Assembly (NCBI RefSeq): GCF_000282615.1
Contig: NZ_AKIY01000224.1
Span: 1-37,760, forward strand
Length of the DNA stretch: 37,760 nucleotides
Source: Bradyrhizobium sp. YR681
GTDB taxonomy: Bacteria > Pseudomonadota > Alphaproteobacteria > Rhizobiales > Xanthobacteraceae
Direction: 5' to 3'
Part shown: positions 23,512 through 32,265 of the stretch, piece by piece
Position numbering within the stretch: position 1 is the first letter of the stretch
How the letters are laid out: every line of letters starts with the position of its first letter
The notes under the pieces: model-generated
The model's input: only the letters and a program-made list of their open reading frames with translations
Database searches by the model: none
What the model was told of the DNA's origin: nothing
Program-made: the position numbers and the translations under genes

Positions 23512-24414
23512 CTACTCCTTCACCGCACCGGTCAGCGACGACACGTAGTAATCGACGAACAGCGAGTAGAACACCGCAACCGGCAGCGAGCCGAGCAGCG
23601 AGCCCGCCATCAGCGCGCCCCACTGGTAGACGTCGCCGGTGACGAGCTCGGTCAGGATCGCGACCGGCACGGTCTTGTTGGCGCCGCTCTGGATGAAGGC
23701 GAGCGCGTAGATGAATTCGTTCCAGGATAGCGTGAAGGAGAAGATGCCGGCCGAGATCAGGCCGGGCACCGCCAGCGGCAGCGTGATCCGGCGCAGGATT
23801 TGCAGCCGCGTCGCGCCGTCCACCAGCGCGCATTCCTCGAGCTCGTAGGGGATCGACTTGAAATAGCCGATCAGCAGCCAGGTGCAGAACGGCACCAGGA
23901 AGGTCGGGTAGACCAAAATGAGGGCCAGCGGCGAGTCGAACAGGCCGAACTGCACCACGACGGTGGCGAGCGGAATGAACAGGATCGACGGCGGCACGAG
24001 ATAGGCGAGGTAAATGCCGAGGCCCACATAGGGACTGCCGCGAAAGCGCAAGCGCTCGATCGCATAGGCCGCCAGCGTGCTCGCGATCAGCGACAGCGTG
24101 GTCGAGCCGACCGCGACCAGCATCGTCGTCCACAGCCAGCGCGGATAGGCGGTGTTGAACAGGAGATGCTTGATGTGCGCCAGCGTCGGCGAAGTGATCC
24201 AGAACGGGTTGTGCTCCTTGTAGTTCATCAGCTCCGCGTTCGGCTTGAACGAGGTGATCGCCATCCAGTAGAACGGAAACAGCAGGATCAGCACGAAGCA
24301 GCCGAGCGGCAAATAGATCATCATCAGCCGCCGCAGCCCGGAATCCCAGGCCATGGTGTCGGGTGCCGCCTTTGCGTCGGCGACGGCGGCAGGTTGCGCC
24401 ACGGTATCAGTCAT
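23512..24414 (-). CDS. Sugar-type ABC transporter permease (MalG-like)
   Basis: This 300-aa inner-membrane protein has six predicted helices. The ATPase-docking EAA loop is visible as EECALVDGATRLQILRRITLPLAVPG, typical of carbohydrate permeases of the MalG/UgpE type. The first 30 residues are an Ala-rich soluble extension. The start overlaps the end of the partner permease gene by 8 nt, so the two are translationally coupled. No ATP-binding subunit follows. Confidence 0.92.
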   Translation of the reverse strand: MTDTVAQPAAVADAKAAPDTMAWDSGLRRLMMIYLPLGCFVLILLFPFYWMAITSFKPNAELMNYKEHNPFWITSPTLAHIKHLLFNTAYPRWLWTTMLVAVGSTTLSLIASTLAAYAIERLRFRGSPYVGLGIYLAYLVPPSILFIPLATVVVQFGLFDSPLALILVYPTFLVPFCTWLLIGYFKSIPYELEECALVDGATRLQILRRITLPLAVPGLISAGIFSFTLSWNEFIYALAFIQSGANKTVPVAILTELVTGDVYQWGALMAGSLLGSLPVAVFYSLFVDYYVSSLTGAVKE

Positions 24415-25363
24415 TGCTCTCTCCCTGCTGCCATTTGCGGCGCGCCAGGCCGAAATAGGAAAACAGCGTCGCGAACACCAGGAACGGGATCATCGACACC
24501 GCGATCGCGGCCCCTTCGCCGAGCTCGCCGCCGGCGATGCCGCGCTGGAACGCCAGCGTCGCCAGCAGATGGGTCGAGTTGCCGGGGCCGCCGCGGGTGA
24601 TGGCGTAGACCAGCTGGAAGTCGGTGAAGGTGAAGATGATGGAGAAGGTCATGACGATGGCGAGGATCGGCATCATCATCGGGAAGGTGATGTAGCGGAA
24701 GCGCTGCCAGGCGCTGGCGCCGTCGAGCATCGCGGCCTCGTAGAGCGAGGGCGAGATGGTCTGCAAGCCCGCCAGCAGCGAGATCGCGACGAAGGGAATG
24801 CCGCGCCAGATGTTGGCGGCGATCAGCGAGAAGCGCGCCGGCCAGGGCGAGCCCAGAAAATCGATGTTGCTCGTCCGCCAGTGCAGCACGTCGACCAGCA
24901 GATAGGAGATGATCGAGAATTGCGGGTCGTAGATCCACCAGAAAGCCAGCGCGGAAAGCACCGTCGGCACGATCCAGGGCAACAGGATGATCGCCCGCAG
25001 CAGGCTCTTGAACGGAAAATGGTTGTTGAGCAGCAGTGCCAGCCAGAAGCCGAGCGCGAACTTTCCAAAGGTCGCTATGCCTGTGTAGACCACGCTGTAG
25101 AACACCGCGTTCCACCACAAGGGATCGGTGAGCAGATACTGGAAATTCTCGAAGCCGACGAAGACGCCCTTGCGGCCGATCGTCGTATCGGTGAAGGCGA
25201 GCCAGATGCCGAGGCCGAGCGGATAGGTCAGGAACACCGCAAGCAGCCCGATCGCGGGCGCAAGGCACATCACGATCAGGAACGGCTTGTAGTCGAACAG
25301 GCGGACCAGCCAGGACGGCTGCCGGTGGGCCAGGGCGAGAGGGGGAAGTGTGGTCACGGACAT
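24407..25363 (-). CDS. Sugar-type ABC transporter permease (MalF-like)
   Basis: This 318-aa permease has six predicted helices and the EAA loop EAAMLDGASAWQRFRYITFPMMMPIL. It forms a heterodimeric channel with the product of the overlapping downstream gene. It lies about 117 nt downstream of the binding-protein gene, with a palindromic repeat (25398-25476) in the gap. Confidence 0.92.
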   Translation of the reverse strand: MSVTTLPPLALAHRQPSWLVRLFDYKPFLIVMCLAPAIGLLAVFLTYPLGLGIWLAFTDTTIGRKGVFVGFENFQYLLTDPLWWNAVFYSVVYTGIATFGKFALGFWLALLLNNHFPFKSLLRAIILLPWIVPTVLSALAFWWIYDPQFSIISYLLVDVLHWRTSNIDFLGSPWPARFSLIAANIWRGIPFVAISLLAGLQTISPSLYEAAMLDGASAWQRFRYITFPMMMPILAIVMTFSIIFTFTDFQLVYAITRGGPGNSTHLLATLAFQRGIAGGELGEGAAIAVSMIPFLVFATLFSYFGLARRKWQQGESND

Positions 25364-25397
25364 CGTGTCGTTGTCCTGTTCTAGACTTTCACCGTGT

Positions 25398-25476
25398 CGT
25401 CATGGCGAGGAGCGAAGCAATCCAGGTTGTCGCCGCGGGGACGGGACTGGATTGCTTCGCTTCGCTCGCAATGACG
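25398..25476. repeat. Palindromic intergenic element, second copy, inside an ABC operon
   Basis: Left arm 25398-25425 (CGTCATGGCGAGGAGCGAAG...) and right arm 25447-25476 (...GCTTCGCTCGCAATGACG) form an imperfect inverted repeat related to that at 8-87. It sits between the binding-protein gene and the permease genes, where hairpins can lower downstream expression or stabilise the upstream mRNA. Confidence 0.8.
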
Positions 25477-25480
25477 GTCT

Positions 25481-26824
25481 CTACTTCTGCCGCCGGAAGT
25501 ACCGCTTGCAGCGCTGCTCGGCTTCCGCGGCCGCGGCTTCCGGCGTGGCGGCGCCGGTGGCGACGGATGCGAACATCTGGATCAGCACGTAGTCGGCGCT
25601 GACGGCGCCGGTCGCCGTCGAGATCGGGCCCGCATAGCCGTCATAATAGGTGCTGTTCATGGTGTTCTTGAACAGCTGCACCTTGGGATCCTGCGACCAC
25701 ACGGCGGCCTCGGCGTAGGCCGCGAGCGGCTGGGACCAGTAGCCGGAATTGGCGTTGAGCCACGGCTCGTACTGGTCCTTTTCCAGCATGTATTGCAGGA
25801 ACGCCTTTGCGGCGTTGGGGTACTGGCTGTGCTTGAACACCATGGCGTTGAGCGTCAGGCCCGCCATCGGCGAGACCTTGGCGACGCCCTTCGGCAGCAA
25901 TTGATGCTCGCTGTCCTCGGCGATCGCCTTGGTCGCCGGATCGTTCTTCAGCGAGAAATACAGCGACACGCCGTTGGCGGTCAGTGCGATTTCCTGCGCG
26001 GCGTAGGCGCGGTTGTTGCTGACGTCGTTCCACGACGTCGTGCCGGCGATGAAGGTCGGATAGAGCTGCTTGACCCAGTTCAGCGCGGCGATCGTCTCCT
26101 TGCTGTTGATGACGACGTCGCCCTCTTCGTTGAGCAGGGCCGCGTTGTGCGACCACAGCGCCCAGCTCGCGAAGCCGTTGCCGTCGCCCTTGGCGTTGCC
26201 GAGCGCGAAGCCGGCGGGCTTGCCGGCCTTCTGGAGCTTCTGGCAGAGGTCGAGAATACCGGCATGGTCTTCCGGCACCTTGTCGAAGCCGACCGATTGC
26301 AGGATCGATTTGCGGTAGATCAGGGGACCGGCGGTGGCGCCGAACGGCAGCCCGATCCAGGCGTCGCTCTTGTTCTTCTTGCCGTAGCGCTGCGCCAGCG
26401 GCAGCCAGCCGCCGTAGCGCTTGCCGACATAGTCGGCGACGTCGGTCAGCTCGATCAGCTTGTCGATATAGATGTGCGGCGCATCGGAGAAGCCGATGAT
26501 GATGTCGGGACCGGCGCCGGAATTGGCGGTCACCGCGGTCTGCTGGTTGATGTCCTCCCAGCCGACGAAGTCGACCTTGACCTCGACGCCGGTATCCTTG
26601 GTGAACTTGGCCGCATTGGCGCGGAACACGTCCTCGTCGGCCTGGACGAACCGCACCGGGCGCAGCATGCGCAGGGACGCGCCCTTTTCGATCGGTAGTT
26701 TCGGAGCCGGGACGTCCGCGGCCTTGATCGCGGATTGTGCGTGCGCTGCAACACCGGTGGCAGCGAGCGATGCAACGGACAGGCCCAGCGCCAAGGCATC
26801 ACGACGTGTAAGGTCGTTCCTCAT
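25481..26824 (-). CDS. ABC transporter extracellular solute-binding protein (family 1 type)
   Basis: This 447-aa protein has a twin-arginine-like signal (LTRRDALALGLSVASLAATGVAAHAQ). The mature part is a carbohydrate-type binding protein (FTKDTGVEVKVDFVGWEDINQQ; GPDIIIGFSDAPHIYIDKL; GLPFGATAGPLIYRKS), ending in EQRCKRYFRRQK. It would deliver substrate to the two permeases downstream. The adjacent dehydrogenase suggests a hydroxy-acid, sugar-acid or related substrate, but this is inference. The stop is only 5 nt from the palindromic element. Confidence 0.92.
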   Translation of the reverse strand: MRNDLTRRDALALGLSVASLAATGVAAHAQSAIKAADVPAPKLPIEKGASLRMLRPVRFVQADEDVFRANAAKFTKDTGVEVKVDFVGWEDINQQTAVTANSGAGPDIIIGFSDAPHIYIDKLIELTDVADYVGKRYGGWLPLAQRYGKKNKSDAWIGLPFGATAGPLIYRKSILQSVGFDKVPEDHAGILDLCQKLQKAGKPAGFALGNAKGDGNGFASWALWSHNAALLNEEGDVVINSKETIAALNWVKQLYPTFIAGTTSWNDVSNNRAYAAQEIALTANGVSLYFSLKNDPATKAIAEDSEHQLLPKGVAKVSPMAGLTLNAMVFKHSQYPNAAKAFLQYMLEKDQYEPWLNANSGYWSQPLAAYAEAAVWSQDPKVQLFKNTMNSTYYDGYAGPISTATGAVSADYVLIQMFASVATGAATPEAAAAEAEQRCKRYFRRQK

Positions 26825-26845
26825 CAGTTCCTCCCTATGATGTCT

Positions 26846-26875
26846 CCCTTCCCGGCGTTGATCGCCGGTGAAGGG
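26846..26875. repeat. Hairpin between the dehydrogenase and the binding-protein gene
   Basis: CCCTTCCCGGCG (26846-26857) and CGCCGGTGAAGGG (26863-26875) pair with a small bulge. A second small stem (GGCGCGCTTTGCGCC) follows near 26907. They sit in the 99-nt gap on the minus-strand operon and may modulate read-through or set mRNA ends; no T-run. Confidence 0.45.
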
Positions 26876-26923
26876 CCGTTCCGGTCGTTTGCCGGTCTTT
26901 CGGCGCGCTTTGCGCCGGCCGCC

Positions 26924-27967
26924 TTAGCTGTTCGGTCCGCGATCCATGCTGACGGGCTGCCAGCGGCGGAGCGCGGTGTCTTGCAGCACCGACGGATTGA
27001 CGCAGCTTACCGGCCACATGCCCTGAAGCACCAGTGACAATTCGTAGCCCACGCGGCGCTTGCGCGCCTCGTCGAACCGTGCCGAGGCCGAGGCGACATG
27101 GGCGGTCAGGGTCACGTTCTCCATGCTGAGGATGGGGTTGTTGTGCGAAGGGGGCTCCTTCTCCAGCACGTCGAGGGCGGCGTGCGCGATCCAGCCCTCC
27201 TGCAGCGCCTTGATCAGGCTCTCCTCGTCCACCGTGGCGCCGCGGCCGGTGTTGATGAAGACCGAGCCCTTCTTCATCTGCCGGAAGTGCTTCTCGGTCA
27301 GCATGTGATGCACTTCGGGCCGGGCAGGCGCGTGCATCGAGACGAAGTCGGATTGCGACAGCACTTCGTTCAGCGTCGCCGGGATGACGCCGTGGTCGTA
27401 CATCAGCGTTTCCTGGATGAAGGGATCATAGGCCATCATGCGCAGGCCGAACGGTGCTGCGCGCTTCGCAACGGCGCGCGCGACGCGGCCGAACGAGATG
27501 AAGCCGAGCGTCTGGCCCATCAGCCTCGGGATCTTGAGCAGCGCGGGCCGCCCCTCTGCCCAGCGGCCGTCGCGCACCATCCTGTCCTGCTCGACCAGAC
27601 GGCGGAAGCCCGCGAGCAGCAGCATCATGGCGTGGTCGGCGACTTCCTCGATGAAGGTGTCGGGGATGTTGGTGACGGGAATACCGCGGGCGGTCGCGGC
27701 CTTGACGTCGACGCTGTCGACGCCGACCGAGCCCAGCGTGATGACCTTGCAGCTCTCGAGCGCGTCGATGATGGTCTTGGTGATCGGAATGCCCTTGGCG
27801 TAGATGGCATCGGCGTTTTTCGCGGCGGCGATGAACTCGGCCTCGTTGGCCGGCGCCTCGATGATCTCCGCATCGATCGGATCGAGCGCCTCGCGCTCGT
27901 AGGAATAATCGCTCCCTGCGACCGTGAAGCTCGCGCCCTTCGGCGTCACCACCCTGTATTTCGGCAT
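26924..27967 (-). CDS. D-2-hydroxyacid dehydrogenase (NAD(P)-dependent)
   Basis: This 347-aa enzyme of the D-isomer 2-hydroxyacid dehydrogenase family interconverts a 2-hydroxy acid and a 2-keto acid. Catalytic R242 (NTGRGATVDE), E271 (EKEP) and H290 (LTAHVAS) are in place. The nucleotide-binding loop reads LGFISFGRVARAVA, so the usual GxGxxG is SxGxxA (S158, G160, A163). The end (residues about 320-347) is longer than in many homologues. GGAGCAGGAA precedes ATG 27967. It is the first gene of the run with the ABC transporter, suggesting it acts on the imported compound. Confidence 0.9.
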   Translation of the reverse strand: MPKYRVVTPKGASFTVAGSDYSYEREALDPIDAEIIEAPANEAEFIAAAKNADAIYAKGIPITKTIIDALESCKVITLGSVGVDSVDVKAATARGIPVTNIPDTFIEEVADHAMMLLLAGFRRLVEQDRMVRDGRWAEGRPALLKIPRLMGQTLGFISFGRVARAVAKRAAPFGLRMMAYDPFIQETLMYDHGVIPATLNEVLSQSDFVSMHAPARPEVHHMLTEKHFRQMKKGSVFINTGRGATVDEESLIKALQEGWIAHAALDVLEKEPPSHNNPILSMENVTLTAHVASASARFDEARKRRVGYELSLVLQGMWPVSCVNPSVLQDTALRRWQPVSMDRGPNS

Positions 27968-28168
27968 TTCCTGCTCCCGATTTGGTTTGTCGGTTCTTGT
28001 TGGGGGCCTGCACCTTCGGACAGGCCTTTGCGTCTTTTACGCGAAATCGGGGCGACCGCGTACAATTGCCGGTTGTCCAGCCCAATGATTATTTGCAGAT
28101 TTCCCGATTTCGCCCGGGGTTCTACGGGGGCCTGTAAGTAACTTGCTAAGGGGTCACACACTAAAAGT

Positions 28169-28182
28169 TGATTCAAATCAAA
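28169..28182 (+). promoter_or_regulatory. Perfect Fnr/FixK anaerobox upstream of the chemoreceptor gene
   Basis: TTGATTCAAATCAA is exactly TTGAT-N4-ATCAA, the consensus Fnr/FixK half-site pair. Its centre is about 47 nt before the chosen GTG start (28223). A -41.5 activator position would start transcription near 28217, inside the ribosome-binding region, so it may act as a repressor site, or the translation start or promoter geometry may differ from my reading. Confidence 0.75.
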
Positions 28183-28222
28183 AAGGCCTGCGCCTGAGTC
28201 CGTGCCACCCGAGGAGCCCACC

Positions 28223-29908
28223 GTGACGTTGAGCAATCTGAAGATCGCGCCCAAACTTGGCATCCTTGTCGGCGTTACGCTGTTCGGCCTCTGCATCTCC
28301 GGAGTTCTCGCCGGCTACCTGATGAAGCGCGAGATGGTGAATGCGCGCATCGACCAGACCAAGGCGATCGTCGACCTCGGCCGCAACTATGCGGCCGCGC
28401 TGAAGAAGCGCGTCGATGCCGGCGAGCTGACGAAGGACGCGGCAATGGCCGATCTTCGCCGCTACGGCAATTCGATGACCTACGATAACGGTTCGGGCTA
28501 CCTGTTCGGCACGTCTTATGATGGCATCACCCAGCTCGCGCCCGATCCGAAGCAGATCGGCGCCAACCGCATGGATGTCGTGACCAACGGCCGCAAGCTG
28601 TCCGTCGAGCTGATGGACGGCGTCAAGGCGAACGGCTCGATCCTGCTCTATTATGATTACGTGAAGCCCGGCCAGGAGACCCCAATCAGCAAGATCGGTT
28701 ACGCCGTCGCGGTGCCCGGTTTCGACATGTATCTCGGCACCGGCGCCTATCTCAGCGACATCGACGCCAAGATGGGTCCGGTCTACTGGCTGCTCGGCCT
28801 TGCCATGCTCGGCATCGTCATCGTCGCCGGAAGCGTCGCCTGGATGATCGGCCGCAGCATCAGCCGTCCGCTGGCGCTGCTCGGCACCCGCATGAAGGAG
28901 CTCGCCGACGGCAAGCTCGAGGGTGACATCCCCGGCGTCGGCCGTGGCGACGAGGTCGGCGCGATGGCTTCGACCGTCCAGATCTTCAAGGACAACGCGG
29001 TCCGCATCCGCAACCTCGAGCAGACCGAGGCCGAGGCCAAGGAGCGCGCCGCGGCGGAACGTCGCAGCGCGATGGAAGGCATCGCCAGCGATTTCGAACG
29101 CAGCGTCAACGGCATCGTCCGCTCGGTCTCCGCGGCCGCGGCCGGCATGCAGAGCACGGCGCAGTCGATGACCGCGACCGCGAGCGACGCCTCGTCGCGG
29201 GCGGCGACCGTCGGCGCGGCCTCGCAGAAGGCCTCTGGCAATGTCGGCACGGTTGCTGCCGCGGCCGAGGAGCTGTCCAGCTCGGTTGCGGAAATCTCCC
29301 GCCAGGTGACGCGCTCGACCGAAGTTGCCAGCCGCGCCGTCAGCGATGCCGAGCGCACCAACGCCACGGTGCAGGAACTCTCCACCGGCGCCGAGAAGAT
29401 CGGCGAGGTGGTCAAGCTCATTCATTCGATCGCGGCGCAGACCAATTTGCTGGCGCTCAACGCCACCATCGAGGCGGCGCGCGCCGGTGAATCCGGCCGC
29501 GGCTTCGCCGTCGTCGCCTCCGAGGTCAAGGCGCTGGCCAACCAGACCGCCAAGGCCACCGAGGAAATCTCGGCCCAGGTCGCGGCAATGCAGACCTCGA
29601 CCAGCGATGCGGTCGCTGCGATCGGCGGCATCACCCAGACGATTGCCGAGATGAGCGAGATCACCGCGGGCATTTCCGCCTCGATCGAGCAGCAGGGCGA
29701 GGCGACCCGCGAGATCGCCCGCAACATCCAGTCGGTCGCCGCCGGATCGAACGAGATCAACGCCAATATCGGCAGCGTCACCTCGGCCGCGGCAGCGACC
29801 GGCACGGCGGCAACCGACGTGCTCACCAACGCCCGCGAGCTGGACAGCCAGTCCGGCGCGCTCCGCAGTGCGGTCGACGGCTTCCTCGCCAAGGTGCGTG
29901 CGGCGTAA
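28223..29908 (+). CDS. Methyl-accepting chemotaxis protein with single Cache sensor
   Basis: This 561-aa chemoreceptor has TM1 (about residues 12-31) and a periplasmic single-Cache domain (about 33-180: [46 protein letters not shown]). TM2 (about 187-210), HAMP (about 212-265) and the cytoplasmic signalling domain follow. The kinase-interacting tip is [21 protein letters not shown], one of the most conserved stretches in biology of chemotaxis. The GTG at 28223 has GAGGAG 6 nt upstream; an earlier in-frame GTG (28202) has none. There is no C-terminal receptor-modification pentapeptide. Ligand unknown; small carboxylates are common for this sensor type. The upstream anaerobox suggests oxygen-linked expression. 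Confidence 0.93.
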   Translation: MTLSNLKIAPKLGILVGVTLFGLCISGVLAGYLMKREMVNARIDQTKAIVDLGRNYAAALKKRVDAGELTKDAAMADLRRYGNSMTYDNGSGYLFGTSYDGITQLAPDPKQIGANRMDVVTNGRKLSVELMDGVKANGSILLYYDYVKPGQETPISKIGYAVAVPGFDMYLGTGAYLSDIDAKMGPVYWLLGLAMLGIVIVAGSVAWMIGRSISRPLALLGTRMKELADGKLEGDIPGVGRGDEVGAMASTVQIFKDNAVRIRNLEQTEAEAKERAAAERRSAMEGIASDFERSVNGIVRSVSAAAAGMQSTAQSMTATASDASSRAATVGAASQKASGNVGTVAAAAEELSSSVAEISRQVTRSTEVASRAVSDAERTNATVQELSTGAEKIGEVVKLIHSIAAQTNLLALNATIEAARAGESGRGFAVVASEVKALANQTAKATEEISAQVAAMQTSTSDAVAAIGGITQTIAEMSEITAGISASIEQQGEATREIARNIQSVAAGSNEINANIGSVTSAAAATGTAATDVLTNARELDSQSGALRSAVDGFLAKVRAA

Positions 29909-29929
29909 GGCTTCGCGCTGAATTCGTAG

Positions 29930-29973
29930 GGTGGGCAAAGACGCGAAAGCGTCGTGCCCACCTTTTCTTTTTT
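29930..29973 (+). terminator. Rho-independent terminator after the chemoreceptor gene
   Basis: GGTGGGCA (29930-29937) pairs with TGCCCACC (29955-29962), with an inner ACGC/GCGT stem around GAAA, followed at once by TTTTCTTTTTT (29963-29973). It begins 21 nt past the stop. This is the clearest intrinsic terminator of the window. Confidence 0.88.
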
Positions 29974-29990
29974 AAGCTCTATCGGCCGTC

Positions 29991-30085
29991 ATGCCCCGCG
30001 CAGGCGGGGCATCCCGTACGCCGCGGCTTCTCGGTTCAAGCCTCACTGTCTCTGGAATACTGGATCGTCCGCCTTCGCGGACGAT
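29991..30085. repeat. Pair of hairpins between the chemoreceptor terminator and the Bug gene
   Basis: ATGCCCCGC/GCGGGGCAT (29991-29999 with 30004-30012) and ATCGTCCGC/GCGGACGAT (30064-30072 with 30077-30085) bracket a spacer ending TCTGGAATACTGGAT. The outer bases CGTCATGCCCCGC...GCGGACGATGAC resemble the ends of other dispersed elements in this group. Likely a mobile-repeat remnant. Confidence 0.6.
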
Positions 30086-30091
30086 GACAGC

Positions 30092-31069
30092 TCACTGCTT
30101 CTCGATCCCGGCGTCCTTGATCAGCTTTTCCCACAGCACGAGCTGCTCGTTCACGAACGTGCCGAGCTGCTCCGGCGTGCCGGAAAACGCATCCATTCCG
30201 AGGGTGGCGAGCTGCGCCTTGATCTCCGGCTTCTCGACGATCTTCCTGATCTCGGCGTTCAGCCGCGTCACGATCTCCTTGGGCATGCCGGCCGGACCGA
30301 AATAGCCCTGCCATGAGGAGATGTCGAAATCGGGCACGCCGGCCTCCTGCATCGAGGGCAGGTTCGGCACCAGCGGCGAGCGGTCCTTGGTGGTGACGGC
30401 GAGCGCCCGCAGCGCGTTGCCCTGGACATGGGGCAGGCCGGTCAGGATGTCCACGAACATCATCGAGACGCGGCCGCCCATGACGTCGTTGAGCGCCGGC
30501 GGCGAGCTCTTGTAGGGCACGTGCAACAGGTCGAGCCCGGCATAGTGCGCGAAGGTCGCCCCCGACACGATCGCCGAGGACGAGCCCGAGGCGTAGCTCA
30601 GCTTGCCCGGATTGGCCTTGCCGTAGGCGACCAGCTCGCCGACGGTCTTGGCCGGCACGTCGGGGTGAATCACCAGCATGAAGGGCAGATCGCCGGTGCG
30701 CGCGATCGGGGTGAAGTCCTTGACCGGATCGTAGGTGAGGCTCTTGAGCAGATAGGGATTGGCCGAATGCGTCGTGTTGGTCGTCACCAGCAGCGTGTAG
30801 CCGTCGGGGGCGGCCTTCGCGACATAGCTCGCGGCGATCATGCCGTTGGCGCCGGCCTTGTTCTCGATCACGATGCCGACGCCGAGCGCCTGCGACAGAT
30901 GCTGCGAGATCAGCCGCGTCGTGGTGTCGGTGCCGCTGCCGGCCGCAAACGGCAGCACCAGCGTGATGTTGCGGCTCGGCCAGGTGTCGGCCTGCGCGGC
31001 GGATGCGGCGGCGAGACACAGCCCGGCCGCACCGGCGGTGCGCAGGGCTCGGATGATGGATGAAAGCAT
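30092..31069 (-). CDS. Tripartite tricarboxylate transporter substrate-binding protein (Bug family)
   Basis: This 325-aa periplasmic protein has a signal peptide (MLSSIIRALRTAGAAGLCLAAASAAQA). The mature protein starts DTWPSRNITLVLPFAAGSGTDTTTRL, the Bug family start; the loop FAAGSGTD contacts the carboxylate ligand. Other family marks are IENKAGANGMIAASYVAKAAPDGYTLL and GGRVSMMFVDILTGLPHV. No TctA/TctB membrane genes are adjacent, so it is an orphan, as often seen for this family; it may feed a distant transporter or act as a sensor. The ATG follows GAGGGAACG. Confidence 0.93.
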   Translation of the reverse strand: MLSSIIRALRTAGAAGLCLAAASAAQADTWPSRNITLVLPFAAGSGTDTTTRLISQHLSQALGVGIVIENKAGANGMIAASYVAKAAPDGYTLLVTTNTTHSANPYLLKSLTYDPVKDFTPIARTGDLPFMLVIHPDVPAKTVGELVAYGKANPGKLSYASGSSSAIVSGATFAHYAGLDLLHVPYKSSPPALNDVMGGRVSMMFVDILTGLPHVQGNALRALAVTTKDRSPLVPNLPSMQEAGVPDFDISSWQGYFGPAGMPKEIVTRLNAEIRKIVEKPEIKAQLATLGMDAFSGTPEQLGTFVNEQLVLWEKLIKDAGIEKQ

Positions 31070-31139
31070 GTTTGACGTTCCCTCTTTTTATTGGCGGGGA
31101 ACCTAGCCTCTCTTCGCTGGAATCGGAAGGTGTGAGTTT

Positions 31140-31217
31140 GTCTCGTGCCCCGGGCGCAGCGCTCCCGGCGATGCGAAGCATCGTCCGGTGTGCTGCGCTG
31201 CGCCCGGGACACGAGAC
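31140..31217. repeat. Long inverted repeat between the Bug and EamA genes
   Basis: The 23-bp arms 31140-31162 (GTCTCGTGCCCCGGGCGCAG...) and 31195-31217 (...CTGCGCCCGGGACACGAGAC) pair with one mismatch; an inner stem GATGC/GCATC lies between. It is 20 nt from the EamA stop and 70 nt upstream of the Bug start. A dispersed palindromic element that could act as a 3' hairpin for EamA. Confidence 0.75.
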
Positions 31218-31236
31218 CTGCGTCCGCGCCGCGGAA

Positions 31237-32172
31237 TTACTTCACCGCAGAACCCTGGCGCGAGGCGATCACGACGCCGGCGAGCACCAGCGCGTAGCCG
31301 ATCAGATGGAATGGCTGGAGCTTTTCGCCAAGCAGGACGATCGCCATCGCTGAGCCGAACACCGGCACCAGATGGAAGAACGGCGCGGCCCGGTTCGGGC
31401 CGATCAGCGCCACGCCGCGGTTGAAGAAGAGATAGGCGAGCGTCGAGGGGAAGATCAGGATGTAGGCCAGCGTCGCCAGCGTCACCGTGTCGAATTGCAG
31501 CACGCGGCCGCTCCAGGCCTCCCAGATTGCGGTGGGCAGCAGCATGATCGCGCCACAGCAGGTGGTGAAGGACAGGAAGGAGAGCTGATGAACCTTCGGC
31601 CGGCGCGGGATGTAGGCGGAGTAGATGCCGAACGCCAGCAGCGAGGAGGCGAACATGAGGTCGCCCTTGTTGAAGCTGATGCTCGCCAGCGCCGCAAGAT
31701 CGCCGCGCAGGATGATGATCAGCACGCCGGCCAGCGAGATCGCGATGCCGGCGAGCTGTCCCTGCGTCAGCCGCACCCCGAACAGCACCAGCGACCACAG
31801 CGCCACGAACAGCGGGCCGGCCGACTGGATCAGCAGCGCGTTCAGCGCCTCGGTGTATTGCAGCGCCCAGTAGGAGACCGCGTTGTTGAAGGCGAAGCCG
31901 ATCAGCGACAGGAACAGCATCAAGGGCAGGCTTTGGCGCAAGGCCGGCCAGTCCCGCTTGAGATGCGGCCAGGAGAACGGCAGCAGGATCAGGAACACGC
32001 CGAACCAGCGGATCGTGGTCACCGTCAACGGCGGCACATGCGCGCCGACATGGCGCGCGAGCACGATGTTGGCGGCCCAGAACAGCGAGCTCAGGCTGAG
32101 CAGCAGATAAGGCTGGTTGTTGAGCCAACTGGCCGGACTCGAGGGCCGTGGCGCGGGCGAAGCGATCGTCAT
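31237..32172 (-). CDS. EamA/DMT-family transporter (first of two paralogues)
   Basis: This protein is about 311 aa, with ten predicted helices in two EamA repeats. Its start region WLNNQPYLLLSLSSLFWAANIVLARHVG is very like that of the protein at 32837-33769. Family knowledge: DMT exporters move metabolites or amino acids; substrate not predictable. The start is uncertain: ATG 32172 gives a short polar leader, while an in-frame start at 32214 extends it by 14 residues; neither has a strong ribosome binding site. It is divergent from the DUF1330-like gene. Confidence 0.9.
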   Translation of the reverse strand: MTIASPAPRPSSPASWLNNQPYLLLSLSSLFWAANIVLARHVGAHVPPLTVTTIRWFGVFLILLPFSWPHLKRDWPALRQSLPLMLFLSLIGFAFNNAVSYWALQYTEALNALLIQSAGPLFVALWSLVLFGVRLTQGQLAGIAISLAGVLIIILRGDLAALASISFNKGDLMFASSLLAFGIYSAYIPRRPKVHQLSFLSFTTCCGAIMLLPTAIWEAWSGRVLQFDTVTLATLAYILIFPSTLAYLFFNRGVALIGPNRAAPFFHLVPVFGSAMAIVLLGEKLQPFHLIGYALVLAGVVIASRQGSAVK

Positions 32173-32265
32173 TGGCGTCAGATACGACCTTGCGCCGGAT
32201 TGCCCTCGTGACACAAGTCACGCCGCCGCAATGCTACAATGCAGCCAGGACCCAGGGAGGCGCCA

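Noticed and set aside
28178..29938. A 586-codon minus-strand open frame over the chemoreceptor
   Set aside because: Antisense shadow with Gly/Arg/Asp-rich pseudo-repeats mirroring the Ala/Ser-rich chemoreceptor coding sequence.
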